Positions 46,443 to 58,500 of a DNA stretch of 64,000 bases are shown here, one piece after another. The stretch covers positions 22,598,168 through 22,662,167 of the forward strand of contig NC_092569.1 in NCBI RefSeq assembly GCF_037975245.1, given 5' to 3'. The position numbers and the translations under genes were made by a program. Each line of letters begins with the position of its first letter. Positions within the stretch are counted from its first letter, which is position 1. This DNA is from Apostichopus japonicus (Eukaryota > Echinodermata > Holothuroidea > Aspidochirotida > Stichopodidae). The notes beneath the pieces are model-generated. The model was given only the letters and a program-made list of their open reading frames with translations. It searched no databases and was not told where the DNA came from.

Positions 46443-48890
46443 TCAGTCGGTCATATTTAAGATCCATAATTTATGTTATGCAATCTAGTATGTCCCATAT
46501 CGACATCTGTATTTAATGTAAGTGTCATTATTATTACAGGATAAATATGTGCTTTGTCCACTTAGAAGCTCTTTTATCTCGAATCGTTAGTTAGAATTTA
46601 AAACTCGCGATTTTACCACAAGGAAAGGATAAGAATGGTTGTTTACATCCCACACAATAAATGTCAAATTATCTGTATATTGACCGTTACTGAATTAAAT
46701 GACTAGATTGTCATTGTTTTAAGCTTGCCACATATCTTTACGAATTAACAAATATTAAGTCGAATGTGGAAGGCAAATGATAAGCACTAAGAACCGTGTT
46801 TGTCCGTCGTTTACTGATATGGGACATCATGCATGCAAAAGACGTTCTCAACGTATTAACATACTTTAACACCAAATCGCTTGGAATAGTGAGATATCGA
46901 TATCAAACAGCACCTTTCGGATATTAGACGAATCACAGGAATAGTTATTTCTGCTGGCCTATCACGGAATAGAGTATTTCTATTTAACGATGTGGTTTTG
47001 TTCTTATTTACTGGGGTGTTAAAAATTATCAATAATTTGGTTAAAACAACAACGATAATATTGTTTTTCCACCCGATATTCATGGCTCGTACATTAACTA
47101 CTATTCATGTCTTGTAACAAATGTTTTTAACACAAAGTAGTTATTACTGATAATTATTTATAAACGGTTGTGGGACATAACTGTAGTTGCTGTGCCAACC
47201 ATTGGGTGCGAGTTCTTTAACACGCGGTTAGAAAATGAAGTCGTATCTAGTCGTTTTATGCTATCAGTAAGCCTATGGGTATACCGGAACATTGCATTTC
47301 TTCGTTCTCGGAATGACGAATTGGCGTAGTTTAAAGAGAGTTGTGGACTCTAATCAAACGGTACAGTACCTACTTTACTTCAAACACATATATAGTAGAG
47401 TAACTACTAATGCCACGTGTAACACATGTTACTACTGTTCAAGTCCCACAACCGTGCATCATTAATCGTTACTTTGTGTTCGTAACACGGTAAACATGTG
47501 TTACAGGTGGCACCAGTACTTAATGTGCTAATTATGAGTATCGGCTGGTTTTTCACATATTATTATATTATTTGTTACAATATCACTCATGCAGTAAACT
47601 GTTGGAATGATGCAATTCACTTTAAATGATCATAGCCAGGAACTACCCATTTCATACGCATGATTTCAAAGTACCTTAACTGCTTTAACGTTACACAATC
47701 ATTTACAAGGTAATGCCTTCTATTTTCCTTGCTGGTATGTACAAGCTACTATATGATAAACAACGTGGCTGGCAACTTACGATACATAACGGAATCCGAT
47801 GGACGTATAAATCGTATGATATCACGTGATTGAGCCACGTAGCACTGTTCCACGTGTTCGATATGATGACATCACAAGGAAATACATCTTGAATTATGAC
47901 GTATCGTGGGTGGATTCTTTACTACAATGATACACAGACAAATTGTCAGACGTTATTATCTGTGCCAAGAAATCGGAGTCTATACTTCTTGTGTTAATTC
48001 ACTTGCATACCCCCTTCCTCACATAACCTTGTGTAGGTATATCACCTAGTTGTAATTACAGGATTGTATTCGGAACGTGGTGAGAGAGGATGAGAGTGAA
48101 GTATTATATAAGCCTAATAAAAGAGATCACATTACACTTTACTGTGTCAGACAAAATGTTTGACACTCAGTTAAAATGTTTACTGGTAGTCGCATATATG
48201 CCGTGAGTTACACTGCATGGTATCGATGGGTGTATAGTACATGATGATTTGGTCAAAATTGTACAAACATATGTCTTTATTATCTCTAATTGTAATACTA
48301 CAACAAGTAAGAAGGCGCTGTTAACGACATGTTGGAGTAGAGCTATCACCTCATACTTATTATTAATGATAAGCGTTCATTCAAACACATTTCTATCATT
48401 ATTTAAGTTAATTCGCCAATTATTACTCATTGTCGGAATATTATTAAATTTCTCTCGTGATCTTCATGATTTTCTCCCATTCCGTCTAGGTTTTTGTACA
48501 AAGTAGCCAATGAAAGTCCTTACCATTATTGTTGCTGAAAAACTTCTCGATCAATATAAATAAATACCATTCCAAAGACGTTTAGAATATTTCTACCTGC
48601 TTATGTTTGTGTTATGACGCACCCTCTAACACAACAAAAATCACTTTGAAGTACTGGTAGCAATTTGGTAACACATTATACGGCGTCCCATACTGCTAGC
48701 AATTCCTGTAATCGGACATATCGATTTTCACCGAAAATAGGATATACAAATAAATATTCATGGATATTTGACAATTACCAATCACATATATGTGAATAAA
48801 GATGTTTTGATTTCAAGTGTTGTATACGCCACCTTTGTTTATATAATAAAATTGTACAGTGATGTGTTGGATTGGGATACATTAGGAATA

Positions 48891-49242
48891 CTGTCATATA
48901 TATTTCAATCATTTTCAATCAATTAGTTAACATTGTCGGAACGTTGTTTACGTTGTTATAAATTTTCTTTCGTGCGATGATGCGTGAGGGATAAGAGGTA
49001 TTGAAAATGGCTATGGTAAAGTGTTAAAAATATTCCCATACACATTAACATGGAATATCTTGAAAGCCGGAATGGCTATTGAAATATTAATATCACTCAA
49101 ATTCTTCTTTTTGCGTGGATTACTACGATACACACCATATGGAGCGATTGTTGAAGAATAGCCCAAACAGGCGCTTTTGTATCTAAATAATTACAAGTAA
49201 GTAAAATATTAAAATATTATTAAATATTATTACTAACACAAC
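48891..49242. other. AT-rich non-coding stretch
   Basis: It begins where segmental copy 2 homology fades and holds a partial dispersed-repeat fragment (about 48,905-49,000). Nothing else seen. Confidence 0.35.
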
Positions 49243-49820
49243 TACATTCAAAGTTTGGATACAGTCTGATTTAAGGTTGTGGAGTTGATGCAAATTTAAA
49301 ATTTGGCATCTCCCAAAAAATAGGGACCCGATAATATTTTGCGCCTATCTAAAAAAAAGGGGTTACAAAAATAATTGGCTCAATGTGGCTCAAAATATAG
49401 TTTCCTCAAAAAAATTGCACTCTCCAAAATGTGAGTCAAAGTGGTCTTAAAAGTATCCAGGCCCAAAAATTATGCCTCAACATGCTTTTAACGTAGAAAT
49501 CAAATTTGGGCCACCGGTCTAAAAACGGGTCCGGATTTGTTCAAGCCAAGATGGCCTAAATGTACGAGCTATTAACCAACAACTGTAGTCTAGGTTTGAC
49601 TTACGGTTGCGGAGTTATTGCAATGTAAAGAAAAGGTGGGCCTAAATGGTCCCAAATATATTGGGGCCCACTAATTCGGGCTAAGAAATGTGTCCCAAAA
49701 TACATCATATGTGGAAATATAAATCTTGGCCTACATGTGCTAGTTATTAACCAACAACAACACCCCACAAGTTTGTCTACAGTCCGACTCACGGTTTCGG
49801 AGTTATAGCAATGTAAAGAT
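49243..49820 (+). repeat. Diverged spaced repeats (three members)
   Basis: A core resembling GTTTG.CTACAGTC.GA.T.A CGGTTGCGGAGTTATTGCAA recurs at about 49,250, 49,582 and 49,768, with lagged copies of 'GGCC.AAA.TG' between them. It looks like an old satellite or element array. Confidence 0.5.
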
Positions 49821-49990
49821 TTTTATGTTTGACCCTATTAACTCATTAATATTCATAAGGTCAGTGCAAAAAAAAAAAGATGGAGCACAACTTCTTACTA
49901 TTGTACATCTACATAGAAAGAATGACGAAAAAATCAACTCCAACAACTGCCAAGTAGTCCTTGTACAGAGTAGAACATCAAACTAGATAG

Positions 49991-50305
49991 GAAGCCTGCA
50001 TGTATTACACACACAAACTGTGAACAAGTTCAAATTGCAAATCTGTCAATTAGTCCTTTTACAGAGAATGACATCGAATTAGATTGGAAGTCTGAATAAC
50101 AAGTAATATTTGACATGGTCAAGTCTCCCATGGATGAAATTATTTCGCAAAATGACGGTAAAATTAAGTTTGAAGACATTTTGCTAAACACATGAAGTGC
50201 ATGCTGGTCATGTATAGTAAATAGTTGTAAAACAAGGCCCGGTTTTGGGCCCATAGATGACGACACAAACATTTCTTCCAAACAAGTTTGGTTCGCCATT
50301 ATTCA
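49991..50305 (+). repeat. Dispersed repeat, left arm of an inverted pair
   Basis: Its reverse complement, diverged, is at about 56,530-56,910. Matching pieces include TACAGAGAATGACATCGAA and GCATGTATTACACACACAAA. Family unknown. Confidence 0.7.
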
Positions 50306-51101
50306 AACATTACTTCCATAACATTTCAGCAGATTTGAACGACACTTCTTGGAGGATCAGAAAAGTATCTCTTGTGAACTCAAATGACCTAAAAAATATG
50401 ATTGCATATCAAGAAGCTGAAGTTACACAAATCTCTGACAAACGGTCAGTCAAATCGAATGAAAAATGACAATATGGCAGTCATTCAAGCAAGGTGGAAA
50501 AAGTGACAGAAATTTCGCAGCATGCGCAATCGCCATAGCTCATCTGAAATAATTCAGCTGAGCTAGAATGATTTTGAGAACACTTTTACGTTTGGTTTGC
50601 TACCGTGGAACAAATTAGGTCTCACGTCTAGCCTTCTAATGGCCACTCGTCTCTCTTCTGCATTGTTGACTTGTTTTATAGCCCCTTGGGCCTCCCTTGC
50701 CACAAATTAAAATAAACTGGTTAACAGAAGTTATTTCAATTAAAAGAGAGGTTTGTTATCTGATATCAACGTACCTTTTTAAATGTCAAAACAAGCTCCT
50801 TAGATTCAATATCTTAATATTTACAGTCAGTATGGATGTGATTGTTACAGATAATAACAATTCAGTCAAAGCCCAGCAAAATAGCTGACATCAATCAGAT
50901 GTGAGGATACTCGATTCCGCAAACAGGGTATGACGTAGGAATCATTAAACAAGGAAGTTTTGTTCATATAGCACCAACCATTGACAAACTTCGAATGTTC
51001 CAAACTGTGTTTTTTAGATATATATACATACATAGTGATAGTGTAGAATAGACAATGCAGTATATAACACGGTATAGATCCATTATACTAGTTCATGCAT
51101 G

Positions 51102-51102
51102 T

Positions 51103-51129
<27 letters not shown>
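51102..51129. repeat. (AT)n microsatellite
   Basis: About 14 uninterrupted TA units, followed by ATGTTGCATGTTATA-type decayed units. Confidence 0.9.
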
Positions 51130-51133
<4 letters not shown>

Positions 51134-51679
51134 CATGTTATATAGTGCTGTACATGTATGCATGTTGTATGTATGTCTGCATGTTGTTTATTGCTGATTA
51201 GTAGTATCACTTCCTGTCCTTCGATAATTTTGCCTCCATACCAAAAGCGTTGTAACTGAACTAACAATATAATAGGGTTCTTAAAAATATGGATAGTACC
51301 AGCCTAACCAGGACAAGTATATCAGCATTCCTACTCTTTTCATCGGTTTGGTAGAATTGACGTCACAACTACGCACAATTACAAAAACCTTGATCATAAA
51401 CTACACTGAATGTAATAAAATTAAAACGTAGCATCGTAATTGATACTCGTTTTAAAAACCAAATACATTAAAAGACATTGAATTGCAATATCATTGATGT
51501 CCTTGGAACCAGAGACATGATATTCAATGAGTATACAACCGGTTTTATGCTTCACTGATGGGAACAAGGACAATTCAACATTATGCAAATGAAGCTCACT
51601 CTACTATATATTGAGTGAAAGTTCAAGATGCAAATAGCTACAAATAATATTAAATTAGATTGCGCATGACCACTAGCCT

Positions 51680-51685
51680 TATAAA
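51680..51685 (+). promoter_or_regulatory. Candidate TATA box of the plus-strand gene
   Basis: TATAAA about 213 nt upstream of the ATG at 51,898; weak, from sequence and spacing only. Confidence 0.2.
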
Positions 51686-51897
51686 CACAAAGGCCAATAT
51701 ACATCATTTTCTAGTATGAGCTGTACTTACAATCAAAACCATATTTCAAATAAAACGATGGCTTTAATGGACATCCATACAACTACTAAGGTCATTTCAG
51801 TAGGGAGTTGATCACCTCTAAAGAGAGACCTATGCCATTTGTCATCTTGCACTTCATCGATAATATTTTCGCGTGACATTTCTACAGATTAGAAATC

Positions 51898-51963
51898 ATG
51901 GAAATGCTTTTCAATGTTTGTTTGACTGTTTTGACGATTTGGAACTCGTTTGGAACAGAAATG
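51898..51963 (+). CDS. Plus-strand gene exon 1: signal peptide
   Basis: 22 codons: MEMLFNVCLTVLTIW then SFGTEM and a GTAAGT donor, phase 0. Hydrophobic core suited to secretion. It is linked to the FBG exons by strand, phase and lack of another start. Confidence 0.6.
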
Positions 51964-54900
51964 GTAAGTCTTTCTATTATTTAATATTTTTAATATTTTA
52001 CCACTGAATATTTCCTGACTGTTTCGAAAATAACAAGTTGTGTTGCTGAGCTAACTCTGTTTAAATTAAATGATGTGACAAACTGAAGAAAAAACTTCTT
52101 CCAATAAATAGGAAAACATCGATAAAAATACCTGATGAAATTCAGTAAGAAAGGCCTTCAATTTAAAATACTTAGAATTTTTAACATTGCGAAAGAACAA
52201 CAGTGTTTCGACATATAACAAAACGTCTTTAATTGAACCACACATACTGGAAAATACTAAATTAGATCAAATTGGTTTTCCATGCCTAAATAAAGTATTC
52301 TCTAATTTTTGCTTACATGTAAAATACTTAGAAGAATAGCTATTTCATACATCTTAAGCGAATTACGTTAAACACCAATTTATCAAAGTCAACCACGTTT
52401 CGTGATATGACAAGGAAATATCATTCTCTTTTCAAACTATGAGTATATCGCTCTCCACATATCCTTTACAGCACATCAGTGCACAAGGTTACCCTTCCAA
52501 TAGCCAAGCCCACCTTTCTGGGGTACATATCAACACGTTCAAAAACTCCTTCATTTCATCTTATGGATTATTGTACTTAATTAGCAAGTACTTTAATCAA
52601 TTTACAAATTCAAATTTCATAATTTTTACAAGTACAATAACTGACACTTTGAAATTCAATTATTCCAGTGATAACTAAAAGCTAAAGTATAAAATCCAGT
52701 ATTTTCTAGATTCATAAGTTAAAATGTTTCTTCTCGTTAAATATCCAGACATGGGATTCCCTATCGATACAAACCATAGTCGGTACTTTTTGTATGGTTA
52801 TGTGTTTCTAATGTTGTTTGTCTTGATTTATTTATTATGCTTTGCTTATATTTTCCTTTTTGTTATTAAATATAAACGAATCACTTGATTCTCGTCTGTA
52901 TAGAGACAACTTCCTTTTGTCAGCTCTGTTATTTTGATATGATTTCCAAACAGACCCGTTATTGCTTGTCTTCGTCCAAGTTATCATTATGAATACATTA
53001 AAGCTACATCTGTGTTGACTAATCTAACGCCAAATATGTCATAATTCATCACAAAAATGCTTAAATTAACTTCAAATACAAATAGTCAACAGTTGGGTAA
53101 CTACTGTGAGCAAAACTATAAAACTATAACTTCAAAGGGTGTAGGTGATCAATTGAATCAAATTTGAAGCAATGCTTAGTTTTAAGTTTGAAAATATTTC
53201 TCTAAACTATCATCCAAACGCGAAATTTGCAGCTTTACATTTTCTAAGGGAACACCTACATTTTTACTTCCTCCACATGCTCATCGATATCACTTTAAAA
53301 GATACCGTTATTTAAGTAGCAATGTTTGAAAAACAATCTGCAACAAGACAAAAAGATATTTTGATATGCATTTGAAAAACATAACAATAAAGATCACTAC
53401 TTTTGGACATGCACATTTTCAAGGAAACAAGGTTGAATAACAATAAGTTTAATTAAAACTAACTGATATACACGTCAATTTAATTTAAAACTAATTTAAG
53501 GAAATTATAAAATGATATATACGAGATTAATGCTGAAAATAGTCAACTTAGATTAAACGGATTTATTGCAGAACGGATTATCAAAGAAACAACTACTTTA
53601 ACACAACCAGAATAATAACAATTCCATTTCTTGTTAGCGCTACGGCTGTTTTCAGACACTACGTTGTTGCTTTATATTGCTTCCACAAAGGAATGGTACG
53701 CGATCGTTAGAAATGTCTCCTGCGATATGAGTGGCTAGCATACATTTGTTCTCTCTTTCTGTGTTTTCTTGTCATTTTATTCTTCCTTCAGTTATATATA
53801 TTGTTCGAAATTTATAGTAATTATAATCACGATACTCAACTTTGTTAACTTGATAACAATAATTATTTTAACCGCAATTTTTAAAGTTGATAGATATAAG
53901 AGCAGAGGAAATGTAAGACATTTTAAAATGATAAAGTTGTTAAGAACGTCTCCTATTGAATGACTTTCTAATTGACAGTTCAATATGATTGATATCACAA
54001 GTCGAGATCACAATTATTTCCTCAATGAAAAATGTCAAAACGAAAAGTAGTATCACTTGACCAGAGGTAACTCCTTTACACCCAGACTTAATGTCCTCTT
54101 ACAATACCAAGATAACGGGAAACTTCAAAGAAAGAAAATTAGATTTTGGTAGTGAATGGAAAACTTAATTGAGATATTTTGATATATCGTTACCTAAAAA
54201 TAAAAAGTACAAACAATGTGCACATCTCTAAATATGCTCATATTACTATCAATTTATTAATGCAAGAAACGATAAAATGCATTTTTGTTTAACTCACTTT
54301 CATGAACATTGCACGTTTTGAAATACTGTTTCAATTCTCGTAGGTTAAAATGAAACACCTAAAAAGAATTAAATGTCGTATGTGTGAGACTTGATTAACT
54401 GTGTATCTCGAATTGACGTGTCGCGCTAGTATAATGAAATGTGCAGAAACGTGGAAGTCTAGTAAGCAGTAGTGATTTGTTGATGATAATAACTATTAAT
54501 AGTCTTTTAAGAGCATTGTATAAAAAATAATACTGTTTTTTTACGAACATGATCTTTAATTGTATAACCTAGAAGAATAAACATATTGGAAGTCGCTTTC
54601 CAATGCCATAGACGTTACTTATACGTTTACGTTTGTTTGATAAGACCTTATAAATTGCCATTTTGGTAACATCTGAATTACCTCTTTGAGTCATTCGAAT
54701 AATGTAAAATAATTATCAGTGTTGTTATTAGTTTCGATTTTCTCGTTTAATTCTTTGAGTTGCAATACTAATCTCTAAACAGAGCAATGTGAAGTCTGAG
54801 GGAAAATAATAGTTATTTGCATAAAATTATACTCAAAATATATTCGTAGCAAGATGTTTCCTTAGTTTTTGAGTCCAGACAACTAGTCACACCACCAAAC

Positions 54901-55483
54901 CTTTCAAAACCATATAAATGCCTCTTCAAATAAATCAATTTCACTGAAAATTGTATGTTTTCATGTATTAAATCAGTTTGTTACATTGTAGTTTGTAATA
55001 TAGGCCATATTTTGGAAAAAATGCGACAGGCAAATTCACAATTTCATTCTATCATTAAAATAAAAATGAAAATAAAGGTCATATAACTAGCAGAATAACT
55101 CAGTGCAGATGCAGAGAACATTTCTAACACAACGATAACATGATGCTCATTCTGGCTGCTTGCCTTATATAATTATACTTTTCCATTTTCATTTCAATGT
55201 CATGTTGATTATGAATACCTTAATGCATGGTTTATTGTTTTGTCATTTTTTTAATTCAAATAAGGATAAATCTATAAAGCCCCAAAAAAGAGTATAAATA
55301 ATACAACATAATTGGAGCAAGAACATTTCACCAAAACATATGTTAAATTTTTATTGAAAATCCTACTTTTGACATAATCTAATTCACCAACATTTAAATG
55401 ACAATCCAATGTGATGTTTTTGTAAAACTTTGGATTATTACAGGCTAGGTCATTGTATAAAGAATTTAAATATTTTACGTATA

Positions 55484-55554
<71 letters not shown>

Positions 55555-58500
55555 CGTGAAAAAATAGTTACTAGGTGATATATAAAATTTGGAAATAAAC
55601 TACTTCGAGAAAGACGGTTTTTCTCTAATTTATTTGTAAATTCTCTAATCACAAATACCGTAGATTACTTTAATTTTTACATAAGATACTCCATAAAGTC
55701 GTGACGATCATGTAAACATACTTGGTTTTGGCAAACTAGGTAACGCTTAAAAATTTCAATTTGAATACAGGAATTAAATGTAAAACTAACGCGAAGATAT
55801 TCTCATGTAGGTCGTCGTTCATAGTTAATGCCCAGATTTCCCACTGAAAATATACTCTATCTCTATAACATGTATACGATGGGAGTAGTCACCGATCCCC
55901 ACCCACACTCTCCCTCTTCGCTGTTCTCCATCTCTCCCTCCCTTCAACCCGACTTGCACCTTCCTTTCGTGTTAACATGTGGCTGGTCGGTGTAGTACAA
56001 ACCTTAACGTTTCGTGTTTCGTTTTAAATTAACATGTGAAATATTTCAGTATACAAAAGGAAATACTCCTTATAATTAAGAAAACCCATATATGATAGAC
56101 TTTTTTAAATTAAACAATATCAAATCTATTACACTGTATTTAAATGTTTTTTTTTCTAACACGTTGCAAAAACTAGAAAGTATTGTCATAACGCTTATAA
56201 CTACTCCATGTATGGTAATAATTCGCTTGAAAAACTTTCGGTTTACTGATATGTTTAAAGATACCTAATTAAATTCCTCCATTTGATATTTTGTGGCTAT
56301 CGTTCAAACGAGTAATGTATACAAGAAAAACACAATATGTGATACTCAACTTACTGTGATAATAAACACAATGTTGTATACAGATAGAACAGTAACTTCT
56401 CACACAGTGTAGTTCGTTCATTTTCCTGAATAACATTACGATAACATAAATTGTTGGCTATATTTCCAAAAACTCGTTAACGTTGTTTTTATGTGCCATA
56501 ACGTACTTTTACCATATTGCATATATCGTGTGAATGGTGCTCAACCAAAGTTGTTTCGGGAAGAATATTTTTTGTCGTCATGTGAGGATCCAGAACCGGG
56601 CCTTCTGTAGATTTTTCAGTTAGTATGAAATGTGGGCCACAATCATTATGCAATGATCATGGAATTTATTATACAAACGTTTGGTATTTATGACCAATAT
56701 GCGTTGTAATGTAAGTAGCAAAATATCATCCATCTTAATGTCCCTGTCATTTTGGGATCTAATTCCACCTGTGGGGACTTGATCAAGTCAAACATTTCCT
56801 TGTTAATCAGACTTCCAATCTAGTTCGATGTCATTCTCTGTAAAAGGACTACTTGACAGATTTGCAATTTGAACTTTTCCACAGTTTGTGCGTGTGTAAT
56901 ACATGCGAGAATGACCTATATTGTTGGAGCCGATTTCGATTTCTGCTCTTTATTTTTTTCTCTGTGGTACGTCGATTGTAAACAAGTTGCAGGTCCTTCT
57001 ATTATTGAATGTGTGCAATTTTGGGTCAGCACGATTCAAAAGTGATATCCACAACATTTAGCAGGTTTCGTGGAAGAATACCTTTTTCTTAAGTTTTCGT
57101 TATAATATTGCATGAAAAAAAGCTCCTCAGTTTCGATTTCGATTAATACCAAGTAGTCACTGTGCCAATCAGCTGGTTATATATACATGGCGCATATTCT
57201 GAAAGATATTTAACGATCTGACGATATATCGATCTGTAAGCAAACCATAAAGGCCACTTAACGATACATACATACCGGTTGTCGCGGATTAATGTAACTT
57301 TCACCAGTCTGTCCGCTGTATTATACAATTGAACACATCATCATAATTCAAACTGAACTTACCCGATGACAAATATTTGCCCTTGCAAATATTCTTGGCA
57401 AGAATACAATAACTCTTTGTACAATCAAACTTGTAAACACTGCATAGTCGGACCTACTAACAAGGCACCGCGGTCAAACTTAAGTAACTTATTTTAATAT
57501 ATGTGAGAATTACATTTGCGTATTACAATTTGTTGCCGGTGGCTCCGTTATACACAATTGGAAGTAAAATTTCTTAGTCTGAATACGCTTATATATTTTC
57601 TACATCATGGCAACATGTTCACCAGTCTGGCCGCTGTAATATGCAATTGCATATTTAGAATAGTAACTTAACGTATGTGACTATACGTATATAACTACAA
57701 TAGTAGCATATCAGTCCTCCGCTGAGATTAAAAGTTATAACACGTTATAAAAGTTATAACAAGCTGCAAGAGTATCATGGATGCAGTATGTTAAAACATC
57801 AGTGACTGGTGAAAAGATCGTATTTTGGAAATCAAGTTTGCGTATCACAATTTGTTGCCGATTGGTTTACGAAATATTTCACACACGAAGCACTTGCTAA
57901 TTTTGGCTAGGCTTAGTTGTTTGTATAGCCGGCTAATGGAATGACATAATTGTCTACGGAGATTAGAAAACCGAAGAACATCGCTTTCGTTCTGTTAAAC
58001 GCAAGGAGTAGTTAAAGTTCTTAGCCGGGATATGCTAATGTCTTTTCTACATTAAATTGGCTTATTCATCACACGATGTCATTTTTGCTAATAAATTCGT
58101 GGCTTAATTTGAAGGCAGTTTGTATCAGACTTGCAGCCTAAGTGTTGAACATAGTTGGTCAAACAGAGTAACGAATAGTGCAACAGAAGAAACAGGAAGG
58201 ATAGGCTTGTGTTTTTCCACAAAAAAATGCTAGCACACATTTTCATGCATATTAACTTGGTGGGGAATATGATCGTTTATTTATGACAGGACTCATGTTA
58301 TAGAGTATGCCTTTTTTCCCGCAAATAAGAGTTAAACAAGTTGTTACTGAGTTGAGTTGTAAATACGATCATAAGCCGATGATATGTTTGATACTCTATA
58401 TACTAACGGATGATTTAAGTGCAATTTGACCTTCATTCTGGGTGTTTAAAACTATCGGTTTCGGTATCGGGCCGATATGGGATTGACATATAGGATATCG

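Larger units (their letters stand above)
30050..48890. repeat. Segmental duplication, copy 2
   Basis: Direct-repeat partner of copy 1. It keeps 1.27 kb (about 35,150-36,418, including an FBG exon) and about 0.68 kb (about 44,335-45,025) that copy 1 lacks, and holds the empty target sites of two copy-1 insertions (30,217-30,231 and 30,503-30,504). Confidence 0.9.
50306..51897. other. Intergenic region between the divergent copy 2 and plus-strand genes (right part)
   Basis: No exon recognised. It holds an (AT)n tract and a candidate TATA box. Short ORFs lack domains. With 46,291-48,890 it makes up the shared upstream region of two head-to-head paralogues. Confidence 0.35.

Noticed and set aside
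52133-52165. CTGATGA followed by GAAA, as in a hammerhead ribozyme
   Set aside because: No pairing stem II between the two words and no matching stems I or III.
55272-55652. 126-codon ORF with a long Ile-Tyr repeat
   Set aside because: Produced by the (AT)n microsatellite; no splice or domain support.
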